Origin: Terriglobia bacterium
GTDB taxonomy: Bacteria; Acidobacteriota; Terriglobia; Acidiferrales; UBA7541
Length of the DNA stretch: 64,000 nt
Reading direction: 5' to 3'
NCBI GenBank assembly: GCA_023512135.1
Contig: JAIMAG010000007.1
Location: 1 to 64,000 of the forward strand
The translations under genes were made by a program, and so were the position numbers. A model generated the notes under the pieces. The model made no database searches. It was not told where the DNA came from and was given only the letters and a program-made list of their open reading frames with translations. Shown here one piece after another: positions 20,187-30,988 of the stretch. Position 1 is the stretch's first letter, and the number at the start of each line of letters is the position of its first letter.

Positions 20187-21137
20187 TCAGCCGGCAAGCG
20201 AAGTTTCCAGCAGCTTCACCAGCGCCCAGAGAGTGTGGTTGACCGGAGTGGGCACTCCGAGTGCGCGACCGCGCTGGACGATGAACCCGTTCAAGGCGTC
20301 GATTTCGGTTCGCTTGCCCCGTGCGATATCCTGCTCGGTGGAAGAAGTGGCCGGGCCGAGGCTGTGCGCCAGTTGCAGTCCTTTTTCCACCAGGTCTGCA
20401 GCCGGAAGGGCCACGCCTGCGGCACGCGCTACAGCGATGGCTTCCCGGGCAGTGGCCATCATCACCTCCCGGGCGGGTTCGTGCGCCGCAGCGCGTGCGT
20501 AGCTGGCTCGAGTCAGCGCGGAGACCGCGTTGCCGGCACAATTTATGACCAGCTTGGCCCAAAGTTCGCCCTGGATGTTTTTCGAGACTTCACAGGGCAC
20601 GCCGGCGCTCTGGAACAGTGTGGCAAGCTGCGCGGCCCGCTGGTCCAATTCCGGCGGTTGTTCCGGAAGACGTCCCACCACCAGGCGGCCCTGGCCGGAG
20701 TGTTTCACGTGTCCCGGGCCGGCCATGGCCGCAGCGACATAGACGACCGCGGGGAGCGCGTGCCGGCCCGTGGCGACCTCGATGCGGACCACGTTGTCCA
20801 CGCCATTCTGCAGGCTGACGAGCAGCGCAGACGGAGAAAGATGCGGCGCGAGCGAGCGGGCTGCAGTTTCCGTATCGTAGGATTTCACACAGAAGAGAAC
20901 GACATCGGCGTCGCGTGCAGCCTCGGGTGTGGTGGCGGCCGTCACAGAAATGGACTGCTGAAACTGCAGCGTGTCGAGAAACAATCCCCGGGCGCGAATG
21001 GCCTCGACGTGCTGCGCACGCCCGATCAACGTGACCGGCAGGCCAGCCCGCGCTAGCATCCCGCCAAAATAGCAGCCGACAGCACCGGCCCCGAACACGG
21101 CGATACGAGGACTTTCGGCATCGGTGTGCAGTGGCAA
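20187..21137 (-). CDS. panE: 2-dehydropantoate 2-reductase (ketopantoate reductase)
   Basis: NADPH-dependent reduction of ketopantoate to pantoate for coenzyme A synthesis. 316 residues: Rossmann motif IAVFGAGAVGCYFGGMLARAG, LVSLQNGVDN, the catalytic-Lys motif WAKLVINCAGNAVSALTR, and the C-terminal GKRTEIDALNG with the substrate-binding Glu. The start is TTG 21135-21137, with GGGAGG 5 nt upstream. A longer frame would overlap the upstream aminotransferase. Some PanE-fold enzymes act on other 2-oxoacids. Confidence 0.9.
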   Translation of the reverse strand: MPLHTDAESPRIAVFGAGAVGCYFGGMLARAGLPVTLIGRAQHVEAIRARGLFLDTLQFQQSISVTAATTPEAARDADVVLFCVKSYDTETAARSLAPHLSPSALLVSLQNGVDNVVRIEVATGRHALPAVVYVAAAMAGPGHVKHSGQGRLVVGRLPEQPPELDQRAAQLATLFQSAGVPCEVSKNIQGELWAKLVINCAGNAVSALTRASYARAAAHEPAREVMMATAREAIAVARAAGVALPAADLVEKGLQLAHSLGPATSSTEQDIARGKRTEIDALNGFIVQRGRALGVPTPVNHTLWALVKLLETSLAG

Positions 21138-21159
21138 CGTCCCCTCCCAATCCGGGCGG

Positions 21160-22329
21160 CTACACGGCCAACAGGGCCAGCAGACGCTCCAGGTCGCGTT
21201 CTGTGTTGTACAGATGCGGGGCGATGCGCAGAGCGCCTTCCCGCAGGCTGACGATGACTTTGTTTTCGTGCAATTTTTGAAACAGCGCAGCGGTGCTGTC
21301 CGGAGAACGCCCGGCCAGGCAGAGGAAAGGACCGCGGGCAGCGGCGTCGGCGGGGCTGGCCAGCACGCAGCGGTCGCGGGGCAGGCGCTCGATGAGCAGG
21401 TTGAGCAAGCGCTGATTGTGCTCCCAGATCGTAGAGATGCCCACGCGGCACAGAAACTCAAGCGAAGCGGCCATGGGCAGCAGGTTCAAGAAGCTGCCCG
21501 TTTCCGGCGCGTCCCAGCGGCGCGCTTCCGGCACCGGCCGCCAGCCATTGCGGCCGAGGGATTCAAAACGCTCTGCGCCCTCCAGAGCCATCCAGTAGAA
21601 CGGCGCCGGTGCAGAGAACCGCTCCGAATCCAGCAGCTCGCGACGAAGCCAGAAGAAACCCGTGCCATAGGGGCTGAGCAACCATTTGTAGCCGGCACAG
21701 ACGGCGAAATCGGCGCCCAGGGCACGGAGTTCGAGCGGCATCGCTCCCGCACACTGGCTGAGGTCGAGCAGCAGCAGCGCGCCGACGTCACGACAGGCCG
21801 CGGCCAGCCGTGCCGCATCCACTCGTGCGGCGCTTTCGAAACGCACCAGACTGGTGGAGACCAGCCGAGTGCGCGGCGTGAGCCAGTCGAGGAAGTCTTC
21901 GGCGGCAAGGAAACGCTGACGGCGGGCACGCACGAGTTTCACAGTGAGGCGGCCGGCCTCAGCCAGGGGCATCCAGGTGGCGAAGTGGGCCGGGAATTCT
22001 CCTTCAGCAATCAGGACTTCATCCTCCGGAGACCAACGGATGCCGGCGGCCACGGCCGCCAGGCCGGCAGAAGCACCGGTCGTGACAGCGAACTCGCGCG
22101 GGTCGCCACCCAGCATCTGCGCCAGAAGCTGACGGATGCGGTTCGGCCACTCGAAGTAGGCCGGGGCAGGCAGTGTAGCGGGATTTTTCTTCCACTCGAG
22201 CGCCTGCTGCAGGGCATGCACGGCGGTGCGCGGGAGCGGCCCCTGCGCAGCGACGTTCAGGTAGACGACGTCGTCGAATTCGAAAAAATGTTGACGCCAG
22301 TCCTCTGCGGGCTGCGCTCGACGATTCAT
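21160..22329 (-). CDS. Aminotransferase class V-fold PLP enzyme
   Basis: 389 residues of the fold-type I cysteine desulfurase/isopenicillin-N-epimerase-like group. VTTGASAGLAAVAAGI is the PLP phosphate-binding region, LLLDLSQCAGAMP holds the Asp/Gln contacts, and AGYKWLLSPYGTGFFW carries the lysine predicted to bind PLP. The start is ATG 22327-22329. The substrate is not obvious. The missing IscS-type cysteine loop argues against a cysteine desulfurase. Confidence 0.85.
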   Translation of the reverse strand: MNRRAQPAEDWRQHFFEFDDVVYLNVAAQGPLPRTAVHALQQALEWKKNPATLPAPAYFEWPNRIRQLLAQMLGGDPREFAVTTGASAGLAAVAAGIRWSPEDEVLIAEGEFPAHFATWMPLAEAGRLTVKLVRARRQRFLAAEDFLDWLTPRTRLVSTSLVRFESAARVDAARLAAACRDVGALLLLDLSQCAGAMPLELRALGADFAVCAGYKWLLSPYGTGFFWLRRELLDSERFSAPAPFYWMALEGAERFESLGRNGWRPVPEARRWDAPETGSFLNLLPMAASLEFLCRVGISTIWEHNQRLLNLLIERLPRDRCVLASPADAAARGPFLCLAGRSPDSTAALFQKLHENKVIVSLREGALRIAPHLYNTERDLERLLALLAV

Positions 22330-22371
22330 ATTCCGACCGTGGCGCCCCGGCACGTTGCGCGGGGAATCATT

Positions 22372-23058
22372 TTAGAAGTGGTAGCGCAGACTGCGAAAGC
22401 TCGGCACAACAAGAAGCTTGCCCGAGCCACTGCGGATTTCAGCATGTTCCAGCTCCCAGGTAGCCGGATGGGGGATGAAGACGGCATTCAGACCTGCGGC
22501 GAGTGCCGGGTTGATGTCGCTGCGGGGGCTGTTGCCGATCATCCACGCGCGGGATTTGACGATGCGATGCTGCCTGACGATGCGGTGGTATTCCGAAACA
22601 TCTTTTTCCGGAACGATTTCGACAGCATGGAAGAACGCCTGCAGGCCGGACTTCTGAAGTTTGGCGGCCTGTTCGGCAGGTTCTCCTTTGGTCACCAGGA
22701 TGAGGCGGTGACGCGCGGCCAGGTACGCCAGGGTTTCCGGCACGCCTTCCAGAATGACCGGGGTGACCGATTCAAGCTCACCGAGCAGTGCGGTGATGCG
22801 CTCGCGCAGATGCGGGCCGGCCAGTTCGCCGGCCAGTGCCAGGCAGGTTTCCTCCAGGGAGCGGCCGAAGCTGCGGACACCATAGCCGTGCTGCTGGATA
22901 TTGCGTCGTTCGGTTTCGTTCAGGATGCGGCGGACATATTCGGGGGAATAGCCGAGCGGTTCGAGCAGGGCGATGCATTCGGCAATGGTTTTTTCAAAAT
23001 AGCGGTTGTTTTCCCAGAGGGTGTCGTCTGCGTCCACCAGCAGGGTGTATTTGGCCAT
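22372..23058 (-). CDS. HAD-superfamily hydrolase
   Basis: 228 residues. Motif I LLVDADDTLWENN carries the nucleophile D-x-D, motif II is ILVTKGEP, the conserved Lys follows in VPEKDVSEY, and motif III is MIGNSPRSDINPA. The cap region is helical. It is likely a small-molecule phosphatase, but the substrate cannot be read from the sequence. Confidence 0.88.
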   Translation of the reverse strand: MAKYTLLVDADDTLWENNRYFEKTIAECIALLEPLGYSPEYVRRILNETERRNIQQHGYGVRSFGRSLEETCLALAGELAGPHLRERITALLGELESVTPVILEGVPETLAYLAARHRLILVTKGEPAEQAAKLQKSGLQAFFHAVEIVPEKDVSEYHRIVRQHRIVKSRAWMIGNSPRSDINPALAAGLNAVFIPHPATWELEHAEIRSGSGKLLVVPSFRSLRYHF

Positions 23059-23126
23059 CTTGGAAAATCTGGGCAGCCATCGGCGACCGGCGGCTCCGCA
23101 AGTGGTGCCGGCCGCAACCTGACCGT

Positions 23127-23351
23127 TCAGGTTTTGCGTTCGACCGCGCTCAGCCGGTCGAGAATGGTCGCGGCCAATTTCTGAATCTCACCGTAGCGGG
23201 CGATATATTGCTGGAAATCACGATTCAGTTCGACCGCGAGCTCGGCTGGCAGCCGGGCGCGCAGAATCATGTCGCGCAGGTGCACGGGATGGGGCAGGAT
23301 GGCATCTTCCTGCAATTCTTCCAGAGCGGTTTTGGCGTCGTAGTGATACAT
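23127..23351 (-). CDS. Hypothetical small protein
   Basis: 74 residues (MYHYDAKTALEELQED, ending DRLSAVERKT), predicted helical and charged, with no signal peptide or cysteine. It has a plausible RBS (GGAGGCC) just before the ATG and a TAGAAT-like -10 at 23380-23385 on the same strand. It lies upstream of the HAD gene. Family not recognised. Confidence 0.6.
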   Translation of the reverse strand: MYHYDAKTALEELQEDAILPHPVHLRDMILRARLPAELAVELNRDFQQYIARYGEIQKLAATILDRLSAVERKT

Positions 23352-23427
23352 GGTGGCCTCCGCGGGCGGATGAAGGTCTATTCTACCTGCCTGCGCGCCA
23401 AAGGGACACAGCGAAATGGGGGCAAGG

Positions 23428-23754
23428 TCAGGCGGGCGCGGGGAGGAATTCGTAGCGATCGATCCGCGCGGCCACGCCGCGATGGCTGTTCAGCGGCTCG
23501 ACGCGGACGACCTCGCCGAAGCAGCGGATGTGCACATCGCTGGCCAGGGTGATCTCCTTGGGGAGGGTGAGGATGAACTCGATCGGCATGCCCTCCTCGA
23601 AGCTGCCTTCGATCAGAAAGTACAGGCCGCGAAAGCTGACATCGCGCGTTTCCGCGCGAAGTTCGCTGTCGCCAGCGTCACCGGGGCGGCGGATCATGAC
23701 GGGCAGATTCAGGGCAAACCGGCGCGAAGCACGGCGTTCGGTTCCGTTTGCCAT
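23428..23754 (-). CDS. PilZ domain protein
   Basis: 108 residues. The c-di-GMP-binding signature is present as the Arg-rich N-terminal motif (RRASRRFALNLPV, RxxxR type) and the D-x-S-x-x-G motif (DVSFRGLYF), followed by the usual beta-barrel strands ending at VAARIDRYEFLPA. It is a free-standing c-di-GMP receptor; no cyclase or effector is adjacent. Confidence 0.88.
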   Translation of the reverse strand: MANGTERRASRRFALNLPVMIRRPGDAGDSELRAETRDVSFRGLYFLIEGSFEEGMPIEFILTLPKEITLASDVHIRCFGEVVRVEPLNSHRGVAARIDRYEFLPAPA

Positions 23755-23925
23755 ATTTCCCTCTGCACCAGGAAAGTCACTGCAAAGCTAACATCCTAAA
23801 CTATACCGCGCAACGCGGCGGATGTGGAAATTTTGTTCGCGGGCAGATAGGGATGCCGAATCCATCCCACCACGGTACACTGCTCCACGCTGCAGCGAAC
23901 GCGAAAGCAGCGGGTAGCACGAGCC

Positions 23926-24597
23926 ATGAGGAAAACGTTTCACCGGGAAGTCTTTTTGCAAGGCCCGGCCGGGCGACTGGAAGCCAGCCTGTGGGTATCA
24001 GAGGCGGACGAGACCGGCGGGTCGGTGCGGCTGGCGGGGCTCGTCTGCCATCCCCATCCGCTCTACGGTGGCACGATGCACAACAAGGTTGTCTTTCAGG
24101 TGGCCCGCACGCTGCATGCGCTGGGGTTGCCGGTGCTCCGCTTCAATTTCCGCGGCGTCGGGTTGAGCCAGGGCAAACATGACGGTGGGCGAGGAGAGCA
24201 GGACGACGTGCGCGCGGCGCTTCGCTATCTGTCCAAGCAGTTTCCGCAGAGTCGTCTGGTGCTGGCGGGTTTCAGCTTCGGCGCCTGGGTAGGGCTGCGC
24301 GTGGGCTGCGAAGAATTGCCTGTCGTGGACCTGATCGGAGTGGGTCTGCCCGTGGACAATTCCGACCTTTCCTACCTGAAGCACTGCACAAAGCCGAAGT
24401 TGATTGTGCAGGGCACGGCAGATCCATACGGGGCGCGAGCAAGCGTGGAAGCGCTCTACGCCCAGATGCCGGAGCCACGTGCGCTGGTCTTCGTAGAAGG
24501 CGCCGACCATTTTTTCACCGGCCGACTCGACGCAGTGGACGCTGCCATCCGTCAGTGGCTCCCACAGCAACACCCGGAGCTGCGCGCACCGGCCTGA
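23926..24597 (+). CDS. Alpha/beta hydrolase (dienelactone-hydrolase-like)
   Basis: 223 residues. Oxyanion region CHPHPLYGGTMHNKVV and LRFNFRGVGLSQG; nucleophile elbow GFSFGAWVG (Ser in G-x-S-x-G); acid region LIVQGTADPYGAR; catalytic His in VEGADHFFTGRLD. The pattern matches the small COG2945-type hydrolases. The substrate is unknown and the protein is probably cytoplasmic. Confidence 0.88.
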   Translation: MRKTFHREVFLQGPAGRLEASLWVSEADETGGSVRLAGLVCHPHPLYGGTMHNKVVFQVARTLHALGLPVLRFNFRGVGLSQGKHDGGRGEQDDVRAALRYLSKQFPQSRLVLAGFSFGAWVGLRVGCEELPVVDLIGVGLPVDNSDLSYLKHCTKPKLIVQGTADPYGARASVEALYAQMPEPRALVFVEGADHFFTGRLDAVDAAIRQWLPQQHPELRAPA

Positions 24598-24772
24598 TCC
24601 GGTGCGGGCCGGGGTGCGCTGCTGACAGCACACGGACCTGGCCGGCGGCGGAGCGCGCCGTACGGAATGACAAACGGCAGCATTTCCCCGGATGCGATAG
24701 AATGCCGCCAGCACTGCGGGAGTCGCCCGTGCCGGTGCAGTGACGTTCGGGCGACTCGGCCGCAAACACACC

Positions 24773-25333
24773 ATGCAGGCTGCTCGTCAGGCGAAACTGT
24801 TTGCCCCACGCAAAGCCCCGGAGATCTATCTGGATGTCGAGACGCTGCGGCTCTCGCACGAAGTCGTTGGCGGCTGGAAACGCATCTGCGATTTCGGGCT
24901 GGCGGTGGCCGTGACCTGGGACGAAGTCCATGGCTTTCGGGAATGGTATGAAGAGCAAGCGCCGGCACTGGTCAGAGAACTGGCCGCGACGCCCAGAATC
25001 ATTACCTTCAACGGCGAGCGCTTTGACCTCCAGGTGCTGAGCAAATACGCCAATGTGAGCCCGCTCTATCCCAAATCCCTGGACCTGATGAAAGAACTGG
25101 AGAAACGGCTGGGGCATCGAGTGCGCCTGGAAAGCGTGGCGCGCGATACTCTGGGAATCAGCAAAACCGGCAGCGGCGAGGATGCGGTGCACTGGTGGCG
25201 CGCAGGCAACCGACAGAAAGTGGTCGAGTACTGCCGCAGGGATGTGGAACTGCTGCGCGAGCTGGTGGCCTATGCGCGAAGCCACCGACACATCGTGTTG
25301 GACGGAAAGCAGATTCCGGTGAACTGGGACTAG
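24773..25333 (+). CDS. DEDD-type 3'-5' exonuclease (RNase H-like, YprB family)
   Basis: 186 residues. The D-x-E motif is EIYLDVETLRL, the second acid is in ITFNGERFDLQVLSKYAN, and the last motif is VVEYCRRDVELLRELV (Y-x-x-x-D). That is the full catalytic set of a ribonuclease H-like exonuclease. ATG 24773 is preferred; GTG 24740 is an in-frame alternative. The 3' end overlaps the convergent UvrC-like gene by 4 nt. Confidence 0.87.
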   Translation: MQAARQAKLFAPRKAPEIYLDVETLRLSHEVVGGWKRICDFGLAVAVTWDEVHGFREWYEEQAPALVRELAATPRIITFNGERFDLQVLSKYANVSPLYPKSLDLMKELEKRLGHRVRLESVARDTLGISKTGSGEDAVHWWRAGNRQKVVEYCRRDVELLRELVAYARSHRHIVLDGKQIPVNWD

Positions 25334-26532
25334 GCACCGGACGGGATGGTCGGGGGTGTGGGACCAGGTCCGGATGAGGGACGCAGCAGTCGCGCACAGG
25401 CACGCAGAATGCTGCGGTAGGGCCACTGCTGAGCGGCAAACACAATCTCTCCCTGTCGTGGCTGCGCATAATACCAGCGCGCCAGCAACGACAGGTGGTC
25501 TGCTCGCACGGTGAGCGCAGCGGGATCAGGCACGGCGGTCGCGGACTCCTGCGGCGGTGTGGCGGCGGGCAGTGCCCCGAGCTGTTCGCGCAGGAGCTGC
25601 TCGGCCGAACGCGGCTGGCCAGCCAAGGCAGCGAAATCCAGCGACACCGGAGGCGCCAGCTCGGCGCGAACCAGGGGAAACAGCAGCACCGAATTCTCTG
25701 CAGCGGCGCGTTGCAGGATGACGGCATGGAGCGCAGGCAACGGTGCGACCAGCTCGGGCAGCCCGCGCAGTACAGCTTCGACGCGTTCGAGCCGGCGGTG
25801 CAGCGCTGCCGCACGTTCGAATTCCAGCGACAGGCTTGCCGCATCCCGTTCCTGCTCGAGCGCAGCCGCCAAACTCTGTCCGCGACTGGAAAGGAACGCC
25901 AGCACGCGCTCCACTTCGGCCTGATAGTCGGCGTCGGTGCATCCGGCAAAGCAGGGTGCCAGACACATTTTCATCTCCGAATAGATGCAGCCCGGAAAAG
26001 ACGGATCCCGTCGGATGCGAATCTGGCAGCGGCGAATCTTGAACAGATCGAGAAATTCAGCCGCGAAGCGATCTGCGGCGCGACGGGAAGCAAACGGGCC
26101 GAAGTAGAAACCACCGTCCGCAGCCAGGCGACGCGTCACCGAGCAGCGCGGGTAGGGATTGCGCAGGTTCACCTTCAGCAGGACCGGTCGGCGCAGGCGG
26201 AGCAGTTCGCGATACCGCTGCGGGAAGAAGCGGCGAGCGAGCGCGTAGAGGGTGAGATCCTGTTCGAAGGCGGAACCCGTCAGGCGGTAGCGGAGCTGTC
26301 CAGCAAACGTTCGCAGATTCAGACTGCGGCTCGGGCTGGCTGGCCCGCTCAGCAGACGTTCCATGCGGCGGCGCAGGTTGGCCGTTTTACCGAGGTAGGG
26401 CAGCGCACCGGGGTGGCGCGGTTCCAGGAGAAAGACGGCCGCGCGCGGGGGCAATGCCGAGAAAAAGTCCTGCTCCCGCTCCGGCAGAAACGGCTGAGCG
26501 CAGTCCAGGGGCAGCACCCCGTCAGGATACAA
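25330..26532 (-). CDS. UvrC N-terminal-half homologue (GIY-YIG nuclease, Cho-like)
   Basis: 400 residues. An N-terminal GIY-YIG-type domain (AVFLLEPRHPGALPYLGKTANLRRRMERLL) leads to the UvrC linker with GGFYFGPFASRRAADRF, the cysteine-rich segment C-(x)n-CLAPCFAGC (Fe-S ligand pattern of UvrC) and a UVR-like SLEFERAAALHRRLERVEAV. The C-terminal RNase H-fold endonuclease and the (HhH)2 domain of true UvrC are missing. The first Tyr of GIY is Phe here. The start is TTG 26530-26532. It may make only the 3' incision, as Cho does. Confidence 0.82.
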   Translation of the reverse strand: MYPDGVLPLDCAQPFLPEREQDFFSALPPRAAVFLLEPRHPGALPYLGKTANLRRRMERLLSGPASPSRSLNLRTFAGQLRYRLTGSAFEQDLTLYALARRFFPQRYRELLRLRRPVLLKVNLRNPYPRCSVTRRLAADGGFYFGPFASRRAADRFAAEFLDLFKIRRCQIRIRRDPSFPGCIYSEMKMCLAPCFAGCTDADYQAEVERVLAFLSSRGQSLAAALEQERDAASLSLEFERAAALHRRLERVEAVLRGLPELVAPLPALHAVILQRAAAENSVLLFPLVRAELAPPVSLDFAALAGQPRSAEQLLREQLGALPAATPPQESATAVPDPAALTVRADHLSLLARWYYAQPRQGEIVFAAQQWPYRSILRACARLLRPSSGPGPTPPTIPSGA

Positions 26533-26554
26533 CAGGCTGGCGGCAACAGAACGC

Positions 26555-27697
26555 TCAGGAGCGAAGCACCCAGTTGGCGATGATCAGGCGCTGGATTTCG
26601 CTGGTCCCCTCGTAGATTTCGGTGATGCGGGCGTCGCGGTACATGCGCTCGACGGGATATTCCCGGCTGTACCCATAGCCGCCGTGAATCTGAATGGCCT
26701 TGTGCGTGACGCGGGTGGCCATTTCGCTGGCGAAGAGCTTGGCAATCGAGGCCTCCAGGGTGAACCGGGCGCCGGTGTCCTGTTTCCAGGCCGCTTTGCG
26801 GGTGAGCAGGCGGGCGGCTTCGATTTCGGTGGCCATGTCGGAAAGCATGAACTGAATGGCTTGAAAGCTGGCAATCGGCTGACCGAAGGCGGTGCGCTGC
26901 TGCGCGTAGGCCAGCGCCTGTTCGAAAGCGCCCTGGGCGATGCCCGTCGCCTGCGCCGCGATGCCGATGCGTCCGCCATCCAGAGTGGAAAGCGCAATTT
27001 TGTAGCCTTCGCCTTCTTCTCCCAGGCGGTTTTCTACGGGCACTTCGCAGTCGGTGAAGGAAAGTTCCACACAGGCCGTGGCATGAATGCCGAGCTTTTT
27101 CTCTTCCTTGCCGACTTTGAAACCGGGCATGCCTTTTTCGACGACCAGCGCGGTGATGCCTTTTTCGCCGCGCGCGGGATCGGTGTTCACGTAGACGATG
27201 GCAGCATCGGCCACCCCGCCGTTGGTGATCCAGGCTTTTGTCCCGTTGACGATGTAGCGATCGCCTTTGCGCACCGCGCGGGTGGCCAGTGCGGCGGCGT
27301 TCGAGCCGGCCTGCGGTTCGGTGAGCGCGTAGCAGCCGATTTTTTCACCGCGCAGAAAAGGCGTGAGCAGGCGCCGTTTCTGCTCCTCGGTGCCGTAGCG
27401 ATAGATCGGGTCGCAGTACAGTGAGTTCTGGACGGAAAGAATGACCCCGGTCGAAGCGCAGACGCGGGAAATTTCTTCGATCACGATCGTGTAGGCGACG
27501 TGATCGAAACCGGCTCCGCCGAGTTCTTCCGGAAACGCCACGCCGGTCAGTCCCAGCGCCGCGGCCTTGCGGAAGGTTTCGTGGGGGAACTGGCCAGTTT
27601 CGTCAATCTGAGCGGCGAGCGGCTTCACTTCCGCGTTGGCGAATTCACGAACCGTTTGCTGCAGGAGTTTCTGTTCTTCGGTCAGGGCGAATTCCAC
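26555..27697 (-). CDS. Acyl-CoA dehydrogenase (short-chain/butyryl-CoA type)
   Basis: FAD-dependent alpha,beta-oxidation of acyl-CoA in beta-oxidation. 380 residues, typical length. FAD/substrate motifs are YALTEPQAGSNAAAL and WITNGG; the C-terminal motif QIHGGYGYSREYPVERMYRD is followed by ITEIYEGTSEIQR with the catalytic Glu. No electron-transfer flavoprotein gene is adjacent. The UvrC-like gene follows 22 nt downstream. Confidence 0.94.
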   Translation of the reverse strand: MEFALTEEQKLLQQTVREFANAEVKPLAAQIDETGQFPHETFRKAAALGLTGVAFPEELGGAGFDHVAYTIVIEEISRVCASTGVILSVQNSLYCDPIYRYGTEEQKRRLLTPFLRGEKIGCYALTEPQAGSNAAALATRAVRKGDRYIVNGTKAWITNGGVADAAIVYVNTDPARGEKGITALVVEKGMPGFKVGKEEKKLGIHATACVELSFTDCEVPVENRLGEEGEGYKIALSTLDGGRIGIAAQATGIAQGAFEQALAYAQQRTAFGQPIASFQAIQFMLSDMATEIEAARLLTRKAAWKQDTGARFTLEASIAKLFASEMATRVTHKAIQIHGGYGYSREYPVERMYRDARITEIYEGTSEIQRLIIANWVLRS

Positions 27698-27789
27698 GGG
27701 CTTCTTCTCCGATGACGGTCATTCGCAGAAAAAAGATTGTAGGCGGCGGAAGGCTCGCTGAAAAGCAGAAATGCGCGGGGCCGGCGTCG

Positions 27790-28281
27790 CTACTCGTGAC
27801 CGGCGGCCTGGAAGGCGCGGCGCAGTTTCTGAAAGGTGGTGGTCAGGTCTTCCGGTTCGACGCGGGTTTCCGCAACGGTGGTCATGAAATTGGTGTCGCC
27901 CGTCCAGCGCGGCAGGATGTGCAGGTGGAGATGTCCGGTGACCCCTGCGCCCGCGCAGCGGCCCAGGTTCATGCCCAGATTGAAACCTTCGGGATGGTAG
28001 GTGGCCTGCAGGGCCCGCTCGGTGCGCCGGGCGATGAGCATCATTTCGGCCAGAGTTTCTTCGTCACAACTGGCCAGGTCCGGCAGGTGCGCAAAGGGCA
28101 CGACCATGACGTGACCGGTGGTGTACGGGAAGCGGTTCAGGATAACGAAATTTTTTCTACCGCGAAATACGATGAGACTCTGTTCATCGGACAGGGTCAG
28201 GGCGTCGCAGAAGATGCAGCGATCGTCCTTGTGCGGGTCGGAGACATAGCGATAACGCCAAGGAGTCCAGAGGTAGTCCAT
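27790..28281 (-). CDS. HIT-family nucleotide hydrolase/phosphorylase
   Basis: 163 residues. The CIFC motif near residue 23 is typical of the AP4A-phosphorylase-like subgroup. The core follows as NRFPYTTGHVMVVPFAHLPDL and the HIT triad as GHLHLHILPRW. Likely acts on Ap4A or related nucleotides. It lies upstream of the acyl-CoA dehydrogenase gene (92-nt gap) and 19 nt downstream of the HU/IHF gene. Confidence 0.9.
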   Translation of the reverse strand: MDYLWTPWRYRYVSDPHKDDRCIFCDALTLSDEQSLIVFRGRKNFVILNRFPYTTGHVMVVPFAHLPDLASCDEETLAEMMLIARRTERALQATYHPEGFNLGMNLGRCAGAGVTGHLHLHILPRWTGDTNFMTTVAETRVEPEDLTTTFQKLRRAFQAAGHE

Positions 28282-28300
28282 AAGCGCTCAGGCGCCGGGG

Positions 28301-28639
28301 TTAGCCCTGCGGGGCCGGCTCGACGGATGCGGCCGGTTCGGCGGGCCGCTGGGCGTTGACAAATTCTCTCAGCTCACGGCTGGGCTTGAAGTAGGGAATC
28401 CGTTTCGGGGGAACTTCCACCTTTTCGCCGGTTTTGGGGTTGCGACCGATGCGCCCGCGGCGCTGCCGGGTGCGGAAGCTACCGAAGCCGCGGATTTCGA
28501 TTTTGTCGTCCTGCTTGAGTGCCTGAATGATGCTTTCAAAAACCGTCTCCACGATCATTTCCGATTCTTTTCGCGGCAACTCGGTTACCCGGCAGACTTC
28601 TTCCACCAGGTCGGCTTTCGTCAACGTCGACGTTTTCAT
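28301..28639 (-). CDS. HU/IHF-family nucleoid protein
   Basis: 112 residues: TKADLVEEVCRVTELPRKES and EIRGFGSFRTRQRRGRIGRNPKTGE, the DNA-clasping beta arm with the conserved R-x-x-R-x-G-R-N-P signature. It lies immediately downstream of rpsA, as ihfB does in enterobacteria. The C-terminal 15 residues are a Pro/Ala/Glu tail. Confidence 0.93.
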   Translation of the reverse strand: MKTSTLTKADLVEEVCRVTELPRKESEMIVETVFESIIQALKQDDKIEIRGFGSFRTRQRRGRIGRNPKTGEKVEVPPKRIPYFKPSRELREFVNAQRPAEPAASVEPAPQG

Positions 28640-28780
28640 CGCAATACCCCGCTGAAAAATTTGTTTGCCCTCGCTTCCCCTCGAAACCGTGGAACCGCTT
28701 TGGGTGATTGCATACCACCAACCGTGCCCGCGGGTAAACTCTTTTTGTGAGCTACCGGCACAGCCGGTGATACCAGCAGC

Positions 28781-30706
<1,926 letters not shown>

Positions 30707-30826
30707 TGCCGCGGCCTCCGCACCAGATACTGCGCCCTGAGCCGAGAAGTCTTCCTTGGAACTCCCGAGTTGGGGGAGAAAACCAGGAAGGGCGCCGGGC
30801 ACCCGGGTCAGTGCCCAAACGCGCGA

Positions 30827-30856
30827 ATCATACGCGGCAGGGATGGGAGTTGTCAA
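30827..30856 (-). promoter_or_regulatory. Sigma-70 promoter of rpsA
   Basis: Perfect -35 TTGACA (30851-30856), 18-bp spacer and -10 TATGAT (30827-30832) on the minus strand. The predicted start near 30820 gives a leader of about 114 nt before the rpsA ATG. S1 autoregulates its own leader in other bacteria; whether it does so here is not shown. Confidence 0.8.
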
Positions 30857-30988
30857 CCGCTGCGGCCCGGGGAAGACGGACGTGCAATTCCGTCACGAGC
30901 GAGCTGTTTTCGCACAAAAAAAAGACAAAGGCGCATGCAGCTGGTCCCGCGGGGGTGTGGCGGACAGCACGCAGAACCACCGTCGCAG

